Program-made: the position numbers and the translations under genes
Notes under the pieces: model-generated
Seen by the model: only the letters and a program-made list of their open reading frames with translations
What the model was told of the DNA's origin: nothing
Database searches by the model: none
Shown: piece by piece, positions 29,127 to 37,895 of the stretch
How the letters are laid out: every line of letters starts with the position of its first letter
Numbering within the stretch: the first letter of the stretch is position 1
Assembly (NCBI GenBank): GCA_016744065.1
Contig: JADGFA010000004.1
Coordinates: 1 to 64,000 of the forward strand
DNA: 64,000 bases
Source of the DNA: Gammaproteobacteria bacterium
Lineage (GTDB): Bacteria; Pseudomonadota; Gammaproteobacteria; SZUA-229
Reading direction: 5' to 3'

Positions 29127-31820
29127 ATGACAAATAAAAACAATATAAATAAGGCCATGTTTGATCTTTTCAAGTCTGAAATTGAAACTCAGTCAGAAAA
29201 ACTATTTAACTCAATAAAGAAACTCGATTCATCCGATGACCTGTGCAGCACATACGAATCACTCATAAATCACACACGTGCTATCAAAGGAGCAGTAAAG
29301 CTAGTACATGTGAATATTGTAATATTAACAGTAGAATTGCTAGAACAGGTATTTTCTCGCTATCAAAGTATAAATATAAAAACAGATAAACCAGGCACAG
29401 ACATTCTCAATAGCACAGTTAATTTATTTATATATATAGCCTCTTTGCCTTCAGAAAAACTCGACACTCCTGAAGAAAAAACAAATAAAAAAGTAAAATC
29501 ATGCAATGAACAACTAACCTCATTACTTAACAAACAAGATAAATGTGGATCTTCTAAAAGCATAACAACTGAATCACCACAATCAGAAAAGCCCTTATCC
29601 TTTTCAACTGCAGAAAACATTGACCCTGAAATGTTTCAACTATTTTGCACTGAGTTGCACAACAGTATTGATATAATAAATAATAACTTACTTGAAATTG
29701 ATAGTGACAGTCAGGATAGCAGGCTACTTGAATCAATGATGCGTGCGGCACACTCCATAAAAGGGGCCGCACGCATGGTAGGCATAGAAGGCGTGGTAAA
29801 ATTAGCTCATGCTATGGAAGATGTTTTTGTTGCTGCGCAAAACAATAAAATAAACTTATTAAAAAACAGTATTGACCAAATCTTCATCTGCAATGACCTG
29901 CTAATACAAATAAAATCATTACCCCCCAGTGAAATAGCTCAGTGGACACAGGAAAACACGCATTATTTAAATACGTTTATAAAATTATTAACAAGCATAT
30001 ATAACGGCCAGGCCATTACACCTGAAACATTAAAACAAAATAACTCACTCACAGAAAAAATTAGCACATCTACAAGCGACAATATGGTCAAGGTTAGCAC
30101 AAGTCGAATCAACAAACTTGTCGGCCTTGCTGGAGAATTAAGCGTTTCTTCAAACTGGATACGTCAGCATTCTGATTCTATGCTTATCCTTAAACGAAAA
30201 CACAATGACATTCTTGGCCAAATTGATCTTCTACGTAGTATTATTGAAGATAATAAACACTCAGAACATGAAAACAAACTCATTATTGACATTCAACATA
30301 AAGCTGAAAACTATCGAGATGAAATCACATCACAACTAATCAGTCTTGATAGTTTTGATCGCCGTTCATCTAATATAAATTCAAAAATAAACCATGAAAT
30401 TGTTGCCAGTCGAATGCGACCTTTTAGTGATAGCACCAGAGGCTTTAAACGAATGGTTAGGGATATTTCCAATTCTCTAAATAAAAAAGTCATTCTAAAA
30501 ATAGAAGGTGAAGATACACTCGTCGATAGAGATATTATTGAAAAACTGGATGCTCCCTTAAATCATATGATTCGTAATGCCATAGATCACGGTATAGAAA
30601 CACCTGAGAATCGCTTACTTAAAAACAAACCCGAGTCAGGTACTATTAAAGTTAGCGCAAACCACCAGTCAGGAAGGTTACGTATTCAGGTAAAAGATGA
30701 TGGCCGTGGAGTTGATATAGAAAAATTACGCCGTAAAATTTTAGATAAAAACCTGGTTAATGCCAATATGGCTGAAAGTCTGTCTAAATCTGAATTACTG
30801 GACTTTCTATTTCTACCTTCCTTTTCTACTCGCAGTGAAGTTACTGAGTTATCCGGAAGAGGTGTTGGACTGGATGTCGTACACAGCGCTCTACAGCAAG
30901 TACGCGGGAAATTACATGCTGATACTGAGTTAGATAAGGGCATGGAAATTAACATGGAACTACCATTAACACTTTCTGTAATTAGAAGTTTAATGGTAAG
31001 TATAAACAATGAATTCTATGCATTTCCTCTGGCTAAAATACAAAGTTTAATGACTATAAAAAAACAGGACATTTCTATTTTTGAAGACAAACAGTATATT
31101 TCAGTTAATGATAAACATATCGGTTTAATACACTGCGCTCAAATACTTGGAATAAACTACTCTTCACCAGAAGACAATGATATTCCTGTTATTATTATTG
31201 GCGACTGGAATATGAGTTATGGCCTGGTTGTGGATGAATTAATTGGTGAAAGAGGACTGGCTCTACGAACTTTAAATAAAAAATTAGGTAAAATAAAAGA
31301 TATTAGCTCAGCTGCTATTACTGATGATGGCGAACCTGTACTGGTATTTGATATTGACGACCTCCAACAAAGCATTCATGACATCATTACTGGAAAAGAT
31401 TTATATAAAGTTGGTGCTAACATCTCACTCGATACAATGACACATAAACGAGTACTTGTTGTAGATGACTCATTAACAGTTCGTGAAATTGAAAAAAAAC
31501 TACTTGAATCAAGAGGGTATCTCGTTGATATAGCTATAGATGGTGTCGATGGCTGGAATACGGTACGTAATGGCAATTATGATCTGGTTATTTCTGATAT
31601 CGATATGCCTCGCATGAACGGCATTGAATTTATAACTATGATAAAAAATGATGCTGCTCTACGCAGCATTCCTGTAATGATGGTTTCATATAAAGACCGC
31701 GCCGAAGATAAGCAAAAAGGACTTGAAGCAGGTGCAGATTACTATTTAACCAAAGGTAGTTTTCATGATGATACGCTACTTGATGCTGTTGTTGATTTAA
31801 TTGGCGAAGCCAAAGGTTAA
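29127..31820 (+). CDS. wspE: Hybrid CheA histidine kinase/response regulator, WspE-like, with two Hpt-like domains
   Basis: An 897-residue kinase. Order: a first Hpt-like domain (about 8-100) in which the expected His is Arg51 (RAIKG), a second intact Hpt (about 165-270) with His209 in RAAHSIKG, then dimerisation, ATPase (NHMIRNAIDHGIE, DDGRGVD, SGRGVGLDVV), CheW-like, and a C-terminal receiver (VVDDSLTVR, SDIDMPRMNG). Pseudomonas WspE has, from memory, one Hpt and about 750 residues, so the extra domain explains the length. It should phosphorylate WspR and the attached receiver. The first domain cannot be phosphorylated at the normal position. Confidence 0.9.
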   Translation: MTNKNNINKAMFDLFKSEIETQSEKLFNSIKKLDSSDDLCSTYESLINHTRAIKGAVKLVHVNIVILTVELLEQVFSRYQSINIKTDKPGTDILNSTVNLFIYIASLPSEKLDTPEEKTNKKVKSCNEQLTSLLNKQDKCGSSKSITTESPQSEKPLSFSTAENIDPEMFQLFCTELHNSIDIINNNLLEIDSDSQDSRLLESMMRAAHSIKGAARMVGIEGVVKLAHAMEDVFVAAQNNKINLLKNSIDQIFICNDLLIQIKSLPPSEIAQWTQENTHYLNTFIKLLTSIYNGQAITPETLKQNNSLTEKISTSTSDNMVKVSTSRINKLVGLAGELSVSSNWIRQHSDSMLILKRKHNDILGQIDLLRSIIEDNKHSEHENKLIIDIQHKAENYRDEITSQLISLDSFDRRSSNINSKINHEIVASRMRPFSDSTRGFKRMVRDISNSLNKKVILKIEGEDTLVDRDIIEKLDAPLNHMIRNAIDHGIETPENRLLKNKPESGTIKVSANHQSGRLRIQVKDDGRGVDIEKLRRKILDKNLVNANMAESLSKSELLDFLFLPSFSTRSEVTELSGRGVGLDVVHSALQQVRGKLHADTELDKGMEINMELPLTLSVIRSLMVSINNEFYAFPLAKIQSLMTIKKQDISIFEDKQYISVNDKHIGLIHCAQILGINYSSPEDNDIPVIIIGDWNMSYGLVVDELIGERGLALRTLNKKLGKIKDISSAAITDDGEPVLVFDIDDLQQSIHDIITGKDLYKVGANISLDTMTHKRVLVVDDSLTVREIEKKLLESRGYLVDIAIDGVDGWNTVRNGNYDLVISDIDMPRMNGIEFITMIKNDAALRSIPVMMVSYKDRAEDKQKGLEAGADYYLTKGSFHDDTLLDAVVDLIGEAKG

Positions 31821-31829
31821 TTACCTGTT

Positions 31830-32816
31830 ATGCGTATAGCAATTGTTCATCATAACCCAGATATTATTCGATTATTTAGCTACTTGATTGCAGACCTGGG
31901 ATTCAGTATATGCTGGGCATGCCATACAGGAAAAGAGACAATTATACACTGTCAAAATGACTGTCCTGATCTACTATTAGTACAAATAAATTTAAGTGAT
32001 ATGAAAGGCGATGAGCTTATTAGACAGATCATGGAAACATCGCCTACAACTGTCATTGCCATTAGTGACTCTGTAAAACAAAATCCAGGACAGGTGTTTG
32101 AAGCAATGTCAGCGGGTGCACTAGATGCTTTTTCTGAACCATCAACTGAACAAACTGAATCTTTACATGATCTTAAAAATAAAATTTTAAACATTCAAAA
32201 GCTCCATGATAGTCTGACAACAAAAAATAAAAATCAACAGGTAATATCTATAAAGAGCACCCCCTTAATTGCCATTGGTGCATCAACTGGGGGGCCCGCT
32301 GCTCTTTTAACGATACTGAAACAACTGCCCAAAAAAACCAATGCTATCTGGGTTATTATTCAACATATGGATAATCAGTTTAGCCAGGGCATGGCCCAAT
32401 GGTTAAATGAGCAAACCAGTATAAACATTGAAATAGCAAAGGAAGGCCAAGTACCCAAAATTGATAATGTTTATATGGCAAGCACCAATGATCATCTAAT
32501 CATTAATAAAACAGGGCACTTTGAATACACTGCTGAACCTGTTAACTATCCCTACAGGCCTTCAGTTGACCGTTTTTTCGAGAGTGCGGTCACTCACTGG
32601 CCGAATAAATTAATTGGCGTTTTACTTACGGGTATGGGACGTGACGGTGCAAATGGTCTATTATCATTTTATAACCGTGGCATGTTAACAATCGCTCAGG
32701 ATAAAAATAGCTGCGCAGTATATGGTATGCCCAAGGCTGCCTGCGAACTTAAAGCAGTAGAGATTGAGCTTGATATAAATGATATTGCAAAAAAAATAAT
32801 GAAAAACTTAATTTAG
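31830..32816 (+). CDS. wspF: CheB-type methylesterase with degenerate receiver, WspF-like
   Basis: A 328-residue protein. The C-terminal methylesterase has its catalytic residues: Ser in IGASTGGP, His in IIQHMD and Asp in GMGRDGANG. The N-terminal receiver aligns well with WspF (VFEAMSAGALD). However, the acidic pair is His7-His8, and the phosphoacceptor Asp position is Gln52 (LVQINLSDMKG). The receiver therefore should not be phosphorylated in the usual way. In Pseudomonas WspF demethylates WspA and damps the pathway, and its loss raises c-di-GMP. Confidence 0.9.
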   Translation: MRIAIVHHNPDIIRLFSYLIADLGFSICWACHTGKETIIHCQNDCPDLLLVQINLSDMKGDELIRQIMETSPTTVIAISDSVKQNPGQVFEAMSAGALDAFSEPSTEQTESLHDLKNKILNIQKLHDSLTTKNKNQQVISIKSTPLIAIGASTGGPAALLTILKQLPKKTNAIWVIIQHMDNQFSQGMAQWLNEQTSINIEIAKEGQVPKIDNVYMASTNDHLIINKTGHFEYTAEPVNYPYRPSVDRFFESAVTHWPNKLIGVLLTGMGRDGANGLLSFYNRGMLTIAQDKNSCAVYGMPKAACELKAVEIELDINDIAKKIMKNLI

Positions 32817-32903
32817 GGTGTCTCTATAAAATAGCTATTCCCTTTAACTCTGTAGATGATGGACGACACAACTCTGAGTTTTTTTATTAACATAAGGAAA
32901 TCT

Positions 32904-32924
32904 ATGCTGAAAAATTTAATATGA
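32904..32924 (+). CDS. Possible 6-codon leader ORF overlapping the wspR start
   Basis: An ATG preceded by AAGGA opens a six-codon frame (MLKNLI) whose TGA overlaps the wspR ATG. wspR itself has no other ribosome-binding site, so it may depend on translational coupling to this mini-ORF. Its sequence resembles the last residues of the upstream gene, but this may be chance. Confidence 0.4.
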   Translation: MLKNLI

Positions 32925-33925
32925 ATAAAGAAAATATATTTAATACCGATAAAATTATTCGAATTATGCTGGTAGACGACCAACCTATTATTGCCGAAGG
33001 TATTCGTCGAATGTTATCCAGTGAATCTGATATGGAATTAACTTATATAGAAGACCCAGCACTGGCTATTGAAAGCGCTGTTGATCTTGATGCAACGATT
33101 ATATTACAGGACCTGGTCATGCCTGATGCAGATGGCATGACTTTATTGCGTTTTTATAAAGCCAATCATGAAACACGGGAGATTCCTGTCATTGTTTTAT
33201 CCTCTAAGGAAGAAGCAACAACAAAAAGTGAGGCTTTTAGCTATGGTGCCAGCGATTACCTGGTCAAGCTACCAGACGAAATAGAACTCATCGCTCGCAT
33301 TCGCGCCCATGCTAAAAACTATATATTACAAAAAGAACGAGATTCTGCATTTTATGCACTCAGCCAGTTAAAAAAACAGCTTGAATCAAGTAACAGACAG
33401 TTGCACAAGCTTTCTATGAAGGACGGCCTTACAGGCATCTCTAATCGTCGTCACTTTGATGAGCAACTTGAGTCGGATATCCAGGATGCCAGAGACAACC
33501 AGACACCTGTTTCCCTGATTCTCATGGATATTGATTACTTCAAATTATTCAATGACAGTTATGGCCATCAACTTGGTGATGAATGCCTGAAAGAAGTCGC
33601 TGGCCTGTTAGCCAGGTCGTGCTTTAATCCACAGGATATGGCGGCTCGTTATGGGGGTGAAGAATTTGTTGTCCTATTGCCCGGAACAACCGAAATTAAT
33701 GCTGAAAAAGTAGCTAATCGTTTCGCCGAATCATTAAAAACAGCTAAAATTGAACATAAAGACTCAAAAGTAAATAAGTACCTTACTGTTAGCATGGGAA
33801 TAGCAACGCATGACAAGGGTAGCAGTTACAAAATAAAAGATTTAATCGAAAATGCTGACAGGGCACTTTATAAGGCAAAAGAAAATGGTAGAAATCAAAT
33901 CGAACTGGCTTCTGAAATTGACTAA
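32921..33925 (+). CDS. wspR: Receiver-GGDEF diguanylate cyclase, WspR-like
   Basis: A 334-residue response regulator. The receiver (about 13-135) has LVDDQ and the phospho-site ILQDLVMPDADG, almost identical to WspR. A coiled linker leads to a diguanylate cyclase domain with GGEEF, so it should make c-di-GMP. The inhibitory-site RxxD, five residues before GGEEF, reads NPQD here: Arg is replaced by Asn. Product inhibition should be weaker. It lies 104 bases after wspF and is the output of the operon. Confidence 0.92.
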   Translation: MNKENIFNTDKIIRIMLVDDQPIIAEGIRRMLSSESDMELTYIEDPALAIESAVDLDATIILQDLVMPDADGMTLLRFYKANHETREIPVIVLSSKEEATTKSEAFSYGASDYLVKLPDEIELIARIRAHAKNYILQKERDSAFYALSQLKKQLESSNRQLHKLSMKDGLTGISNRRHFDEQLESDIQDARDNQTPVSLILMDIDYFKLFNDSYGHQLGDECLKEVAGLLARSCFNPQDMAARYGGEEFVVLLPGTTEINAEKVANRFAESLKTAKIEHKDSKVNKYLTVSMGIATHDKGSSYKIKDLIENADRALYKAKENGRNQIELASEID

Positions 33926-33966
33926 AACGGCTTTTACATAAACCCACATTTACATAAAATATCCCA

Positions 33967-33988
33967 ATAAAGGAAACTTTCCTTTTAT
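33967..33988 (+). terminator. Weak terminator after wspR
   Basis: AAAGGA and TCCTTT form a short hairpin followed by TTAT, 42 bases after the wspR stop. The stem is AT-rich and the T-run short, so efficiency may be low. Confidence 0.4.
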
Positions 33989-34197
33989 GCCATTCCTCTC
34001 AGATAGCATCAAAAAATACTGAAAATTACACTTATTTCCAATCTCCGAGACAATTCAGCCCATAGCAGTCATCCTGGCTTAATCGTAACATTATCTGAAA
34101 TTAATAGCCTGAAGTGGATTAATCTATGACTTTAAAAGGAAAATATGCTTAGTAGTAAGCACGTTGTAATTGATAAACAAGCGATATAACTGTCTTT

Positions 34198-34578
34198 TTA
34201 GGCAACCTGAACCGGAATTCGATCACTGGTATGAGTAATCTGATTATGCTTATCTAAATATACTAACTTAGGCTTAAAATTGACCGCTTCTTTGTGATCT
34301 AGTTGCGTATAACTACAGATAATAACGCGATCACCCGGATTGGCCTTATGCGCAGCTGCACCATTTACAGAAATCATACCGCTATCGTCTTCCCCGCGAA
34401 TAGCATAGGTTGTAAATCGATTACCATTTGCCAGGTTATATATCTGGATTTGTTCATATTCATGAATACCTGCCTCATCCAGTAACTTTCCATCAATCGC
34501 ACAGGAACCTTCATACTCTAATTCAGAGAGTGTGACGCGAGCTTGATGTAATTTGGCCTTGAGCATGGTCAGATGCAT
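34198..34578 (-). CDS. panD: Aspartate 1-decarboxylase
   Basis: A 126-residue pyruvoyl enzyme making beta-alanine for pantothenate. The self-cleavage site is Gly24-Ser25 in YEGSCAID, and the later NGAAAH and GDRVIICSY motifs are present. It is on the same strand as panC and panB but separated from panC by 353 bases, so it may have its own promoter. Confidence 0.96.
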   Translation of the reverse strand: MHLTMLKAKLHQARVTLSELEYEGSCAIDGKLLDEAGIHEYEQIQIYNLANGNRFTTYAIRGEDDSGMISVNGAAAHKANPGDRVIICSYTQLDHKEAVNFKPKLVYLDKHNQITHTSDRIPVQVA

Positions 34579-34931
34579 AAATATTCCTGTTAAAACGCAA
34601 TAAAAAACGAAGCCTTTATTATGCTGGAATCAAAAGATTCTATCAAGTTAAGATAAGGCTTATATTATAGGACATCGCCTCTCTATTAACCAGATACAGT
34701 CATACCGGACACCGATAATGGACTATCTAAATCCGGTTATTTTACAGGAACTGACTCTTTACAGAACCCTGCCATCATTAGAGCTTAATATCATATCTAA
34801 CGGCCAAAAATAGCACTTAAAGCCACGTTTTATCGATCTAAAACATGGTAATAACTCATTATCATAAAATTATAGATCACGACTAATGCCGCACATTATA
34901 TTGGCGCCTATCCATAAACAACGTAACCAGA
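34579..34931. other. Intergenic, panC-panD
   Basis: 353 bases downstream of panC and upstream of panD. No open frame with a convincing start, no RNA fold and no strong hairpin was seen. It presumably holds the panD promoter on the minus strand, but no clear -35/-10 pair stands out. Confidence 0.5.
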
Positions 34932-35777
34932 CTACCTGACCACAATATTGTCTATTAGTCTCACCTTTCCTAGTCTGGCCGCTGCCAGAACAACCTTAAC
35001 AGTTGTTTGTGCTGTAACAGGCTGTAAATTATATGCATCTCTCACGGATACATATTCAACCTCAAACCCCTGGTTTTTTAATAATTTTTCCGCAGCCAAC
35101 TCCACTTCCTGAAGAGAAATGTCAGGGATTTCCAGTTTCTGCACTAATTGCTGTAACACTTTATAGAGCTCAGGTGCTAGTTTCCGCTGATCTTCTAATA
35201 AACGGGAGTTCCTTGAGCTCATCGCCAGGCCATCCTCTTCACGGTGCGTAGGTACTGCCTGAATCTTAACTGGCATATTCAGGTCATCTACCATTTTTCT
35301 TACTAACAATAATTGCTGATAGTCCTTTTCACCAAAAAATGCCATACAGGGCTGCACTAAGTTAAATAACTTATTCACCACCGTAGAGACACCATCAAAA
35401 TGTCCCGGACGATGCTCACCTTCAAGCTCTTGAGTGATTTCAGGAACACATACTTTTGTTGTTGCCACTCGCCCGTTTGTATACATCATTTCATTGTCTG
35501 GTAAAAACAACAGATCTGTTTTAGCTGATATGAGCTTTTTCTGATCCATATCTAATGTTTTAGGATATGCTTCAAAATCACTGGCTTCATTAAATTGCAG
35601 AGGGTTTACAAAAATACTAACAACAACCTTGTCACAATGACTTCTGGCCTGATTAACCAGCTCAATATGCCCGGCATGTAAATGCCCCATGGTCGGGATA
35701 AAGCCAATGCGCTGACCACCCAGCCGCCACTGCGAAATAACACTTTTTAAGGATGAAATGGTTTTAGAAACTTTCAT
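34932..35777 (-). CDS. panC: Pantothenate synthetase
   Basis: A 281-residue ATP-dependent ligase joining pantoate and beta-alanine. The PTMGHLHAGH motif with the HIGH-type His residues, FGEKDYQQL and MSSRNSRL are all present. It follows panB by 33 bases on the same strand. Length and motifs are normal. Confidence 0.97.
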   Translation of the reverse strand: MKVSKTISSLKSVISQWRLGGQRIGFIPTMGHLHAGHIELVNQARSHCDKVVVSIFVNPLQFNEASDFEAYPKTLDMDQKKLISAKTDLLFLPDNEMMYTNGRVATTKVCVPEITQELEGEHRPGHFDGVSTVVNKLFNLVQPCMAFFGEKDYQQLLLVRKMVDDLNMPVKIQAVPTHREEDGLAMSSRNSRLLEDQRKLAPELYKVLQQLVQKLEIPDISLQEVELAAEKLLKNQGFEVEYVSVRDAYNLQPVTAQTTVKVVLAAARLGKVRLIDNIVVR

Positions 35778-35810
35778 AAATACATGACTATAGAATAAAA
35801 ATAACAGCGT

Positions 35811-36629
35811 CTAATTAAAAGTATGATCTTTATCAGGAAATTTACTGCTCTTAACTTCTTCAATATACTGCTCAACCGCCTGTTGAATGGAGCTGGCCTG
35901 TGGCATGTAGTTTTTGGAAAAGCGTGGAATACGCCCGGCTGAAATTCCCAGAATGTCATATAACACTAAAATTTGCCCATCTGTCTGGTTACCTGCACCG
36001 ATACCAATTACAGGGATAGTCGATTGCTCCGACACTCTTCTGGCAAGCTCATCTGGCACACATTCCAGTAATAATAAATCAGCACCTGCCTGCTCCAGAA
36101 CACGGGCATCATTTAACATTTTATCAGCCGTAGCCTTATCACGCCCCTGCACTTTATAACCACCCAGTTTATGAACCCTTTGTGGCTGTAAACCTAAGTG
36201 CGCACAAACAGGAATACCCAGGCGGGTTAACGTCTCAACCAGTTCCTGCTGATCAGCTCCACCTTCAAGCTTAACCATATTCGCACCACATTCTTTCATA
36301 AAGCGCCCGGCATTTTCCACTGCCTGAGAAGTTGAAGCATCAGACATAAATGGCATATCCATTATTAACAGAGCACGCTTTAAACCACGGGAAACAACTT
36401 GCCCATGATAAATCATTTCATCCATGGTTACAGGAATAGTCGAATCCAGCCCCTGAATAACCATACCCAAAGAATCACCCACTAATACAATATCAGCACC
36501 GGCATTATCAAGCAGTTGCGCAAAACTCACATCATAAGCCGTAAGACAGGCAATTTTTTCCTCATTTGCCTTCATTTCTCGTAGTGTATTTATCGTCACT
36601 TTATTGAAATTTTCAGATTGTACGCTCAT
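35811..36629 (-). CDS. panB: 3-methyl-2-oxobutanoate hydroxymethyltransferase
   Basis: A 272-residue (beta/alpha)8 enzyme making ketopantoate from ketoisovalerate and methylene-THF. The LTAYD and LVGDSLGMV motifs at the N-terminus, and GIGAGNQTDGQILV later, are typical. It lies upstream of panC and downstream of the deoxynucleoside kinase gene. Confidence 0.97.
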   Translation of the reverse strand: MSVQSENFNKVTINTLREMKANEEKIACLTAYDVSFAQLLDNAGADIVLVGDSLGMVIQGLDSTIPVTMDEMIYHGQVVSRGLKRALLIMDMPFMSDASTSQAVENAGRFMKECGANMVKLEGGADQQELVETLTRLGIPVCAHLGLQPQRVHKLGGYKVQGRDKATADKMLNDARVLEQAGADLLLLECVPDELARRVSEQSTIPVIGIGAGNQTDGQILVLYDILGISAGRIPRFSKNYMPQASSIQQAVEQYIEEVKSSKFPDKDHTFN

Positions 36630-36732
36630 ATTTTTATTCTTTAGTTTTTTGCCGGTGCTTTCAGGGATACATTAATAGTTTTATTTCATAATGACGACTT
36701 ATGCACCCGAAAGATACGCTGCTTTCTTGTTT

Positions 36733-37377
36733 CTAAATTAACTCTGGCTGAGGGTTATAATAATGTCGTCCACTATTAATAGACTTTAATCGCTGTAACA
36801 ACTGTTGATAATCATTTTCATTATTTGCAAAATCAATATCCGCCGCATTCACAATCAGTAACGGCGCATCACTATAGTGATAGAAAAAATTCACATAAGA
36901 ATCAGACAGCCGCTGTAAATATGCCGCTTCAATTAAACGCTCATGCTGAATACCACGATTTTCAATACGCCCCAACAACACTTCAACTGGAGCCTGTAAA
37001 TATACAACTAAATCCGGTTCCGGCACATCTATTGTTAATTGCTCATATACCTGCTCGTATAATCGCAACTCATCATCATCCAGTGTGAGCTCCGCAAACA
37101 AGCGATCTTTTTCCATTAAAAAATCAGCAATACGTACAGGACTAAACATATCTGCCTGACGCATTTCCTGCATTTGTCTTGCTCTCTGTAACAAAAAAAA
37201 CAGTTGTGTTGATAATGCAGCCGCTTTCGGATTTTCATAAAAACGCGTCATAAATGGATTTTCAGCCGCGCCTTCAAGTAACAATTCACTATCAAAGCTA
37301 TGCGCCAGTTTTTTTGCTAACGTTGTTTTACCCACACCAATAGGGCCTTCAACAACAATAAACTCAGGCTTATCCAT
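36733..37377 (-). CDS. Deoxynucleoside kinase (deoxyadenosine/deoxyguanosine kinase-like)
   Basis: A 214-residue P-loop kinase of the dNK family. Walker A is EGPIGVGKTT near residues 9-18, with the LFFLLQRARQM segment and the DLVVYLQAP strand typical of the family. The ATG at 37377 is preferred over a GTG three codons upstream because AGGTG lies at the right distance. It overlaps folK by eight bases. This gene is often linked to folK and panB in gammaproteobacteria. Substrate preference cannot be read from sequence. Confidence 0.88.
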   Translation of the reverse strand: MDKPEFIVVEGPIGVGKTTLAKKLAHSFDSELLLEGAAENPFMTRFYENPKAAALSTQLFFLLQRARQMQEMRQADMFSPVRIADFLMEKDRLFAELTLDDDELRLYEQVYEQLTIDVPEPDLVVYLQAPVEVLLGRIENRGIQHERLIEAAYLQRLSDSYVNFFYHYSDAPLLIVNAADIDFANNENDYQQLLQRLKSINSGRHYYNPQPELI

Positions 37378-37882
37378 TAAATTCACCTACTTTTTTTAAT
37401 GGCTGGTCACTCATATTCTGTAATATTTTTTTCAAAGCACCTTTACCTGGAATCTCTAACTCAGATGAAATTTGTGATAACGGTAACAATACAAAATTTC
37501 TCTTTTCTATCTCATTATGGGGCACAATTAAACGCTCCATTTTAATTTCCTGCTCCCCATATAATAAGATATCTAAATCAATTGTCCTTGCACCCCAGCG
37601 TTTTTCTTTAACTCTGCCCTGATCTATTTCTATCTGTTGTAAAACATCCAGCAATGACTCTGCATCAAGCGTTGTTTCTATTTCCAGCACCGCATTTAAA
37701 TAATCATTTTGTGGTTCATCATCAAGCGTTAAAGCCTTGCTTTGATAAATGGAAGAACATTGCAATAAAGCAACATCAGATAATCTGGCAATTTTTTCTT
37801 TTGCATTCTTAATTTGTTGCAATGGTTGATTCAAATTACTACCAAGACCAATATAACATCGCACTCTTGAATTTTGAAACAT
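37370..37882 (-). CDS. folK: 2-amino-4-hydroxy-6-hydroxymethyldihydropteridine diphosphokinase
   Basis: A 170-residue HPPK of the folate pathway. It has YIGLGSNL at the N-terminus, RWGARTIDLDILLYG in the middle and PHNEIEKRNFVLLPL after it. The ATG at 37882 is used rather than a TTG one codon before; AGG lies just upstream. It begins 13 bases after pcnB ends. Confidence 0.95.
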   Translation of the reverse strand: MFQNSRVRCYIGLGSNLNQPLQQIKNAKEKIARLSDVALLQCSSIYQSKALTLDDEPQNDYLNAVLEIETTLDAESLLDVLQQIEIDQGRVKEKRWGARTIDLDILLYGEQEIKMERLIVPHNEIEKRNFVLLPLSQISSELEIPGKGALKKILQNMSDQPLKKVGEFNG

Positions 37883-37895
37883 CAACCTGAACTCA

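Noticed and set aside
32817-32903. Terminator between wspF and wspR
   Set aside because: The AACTC/GAGTT pairing near a T-run is too short and has a long loop; the genes may be one transcript.
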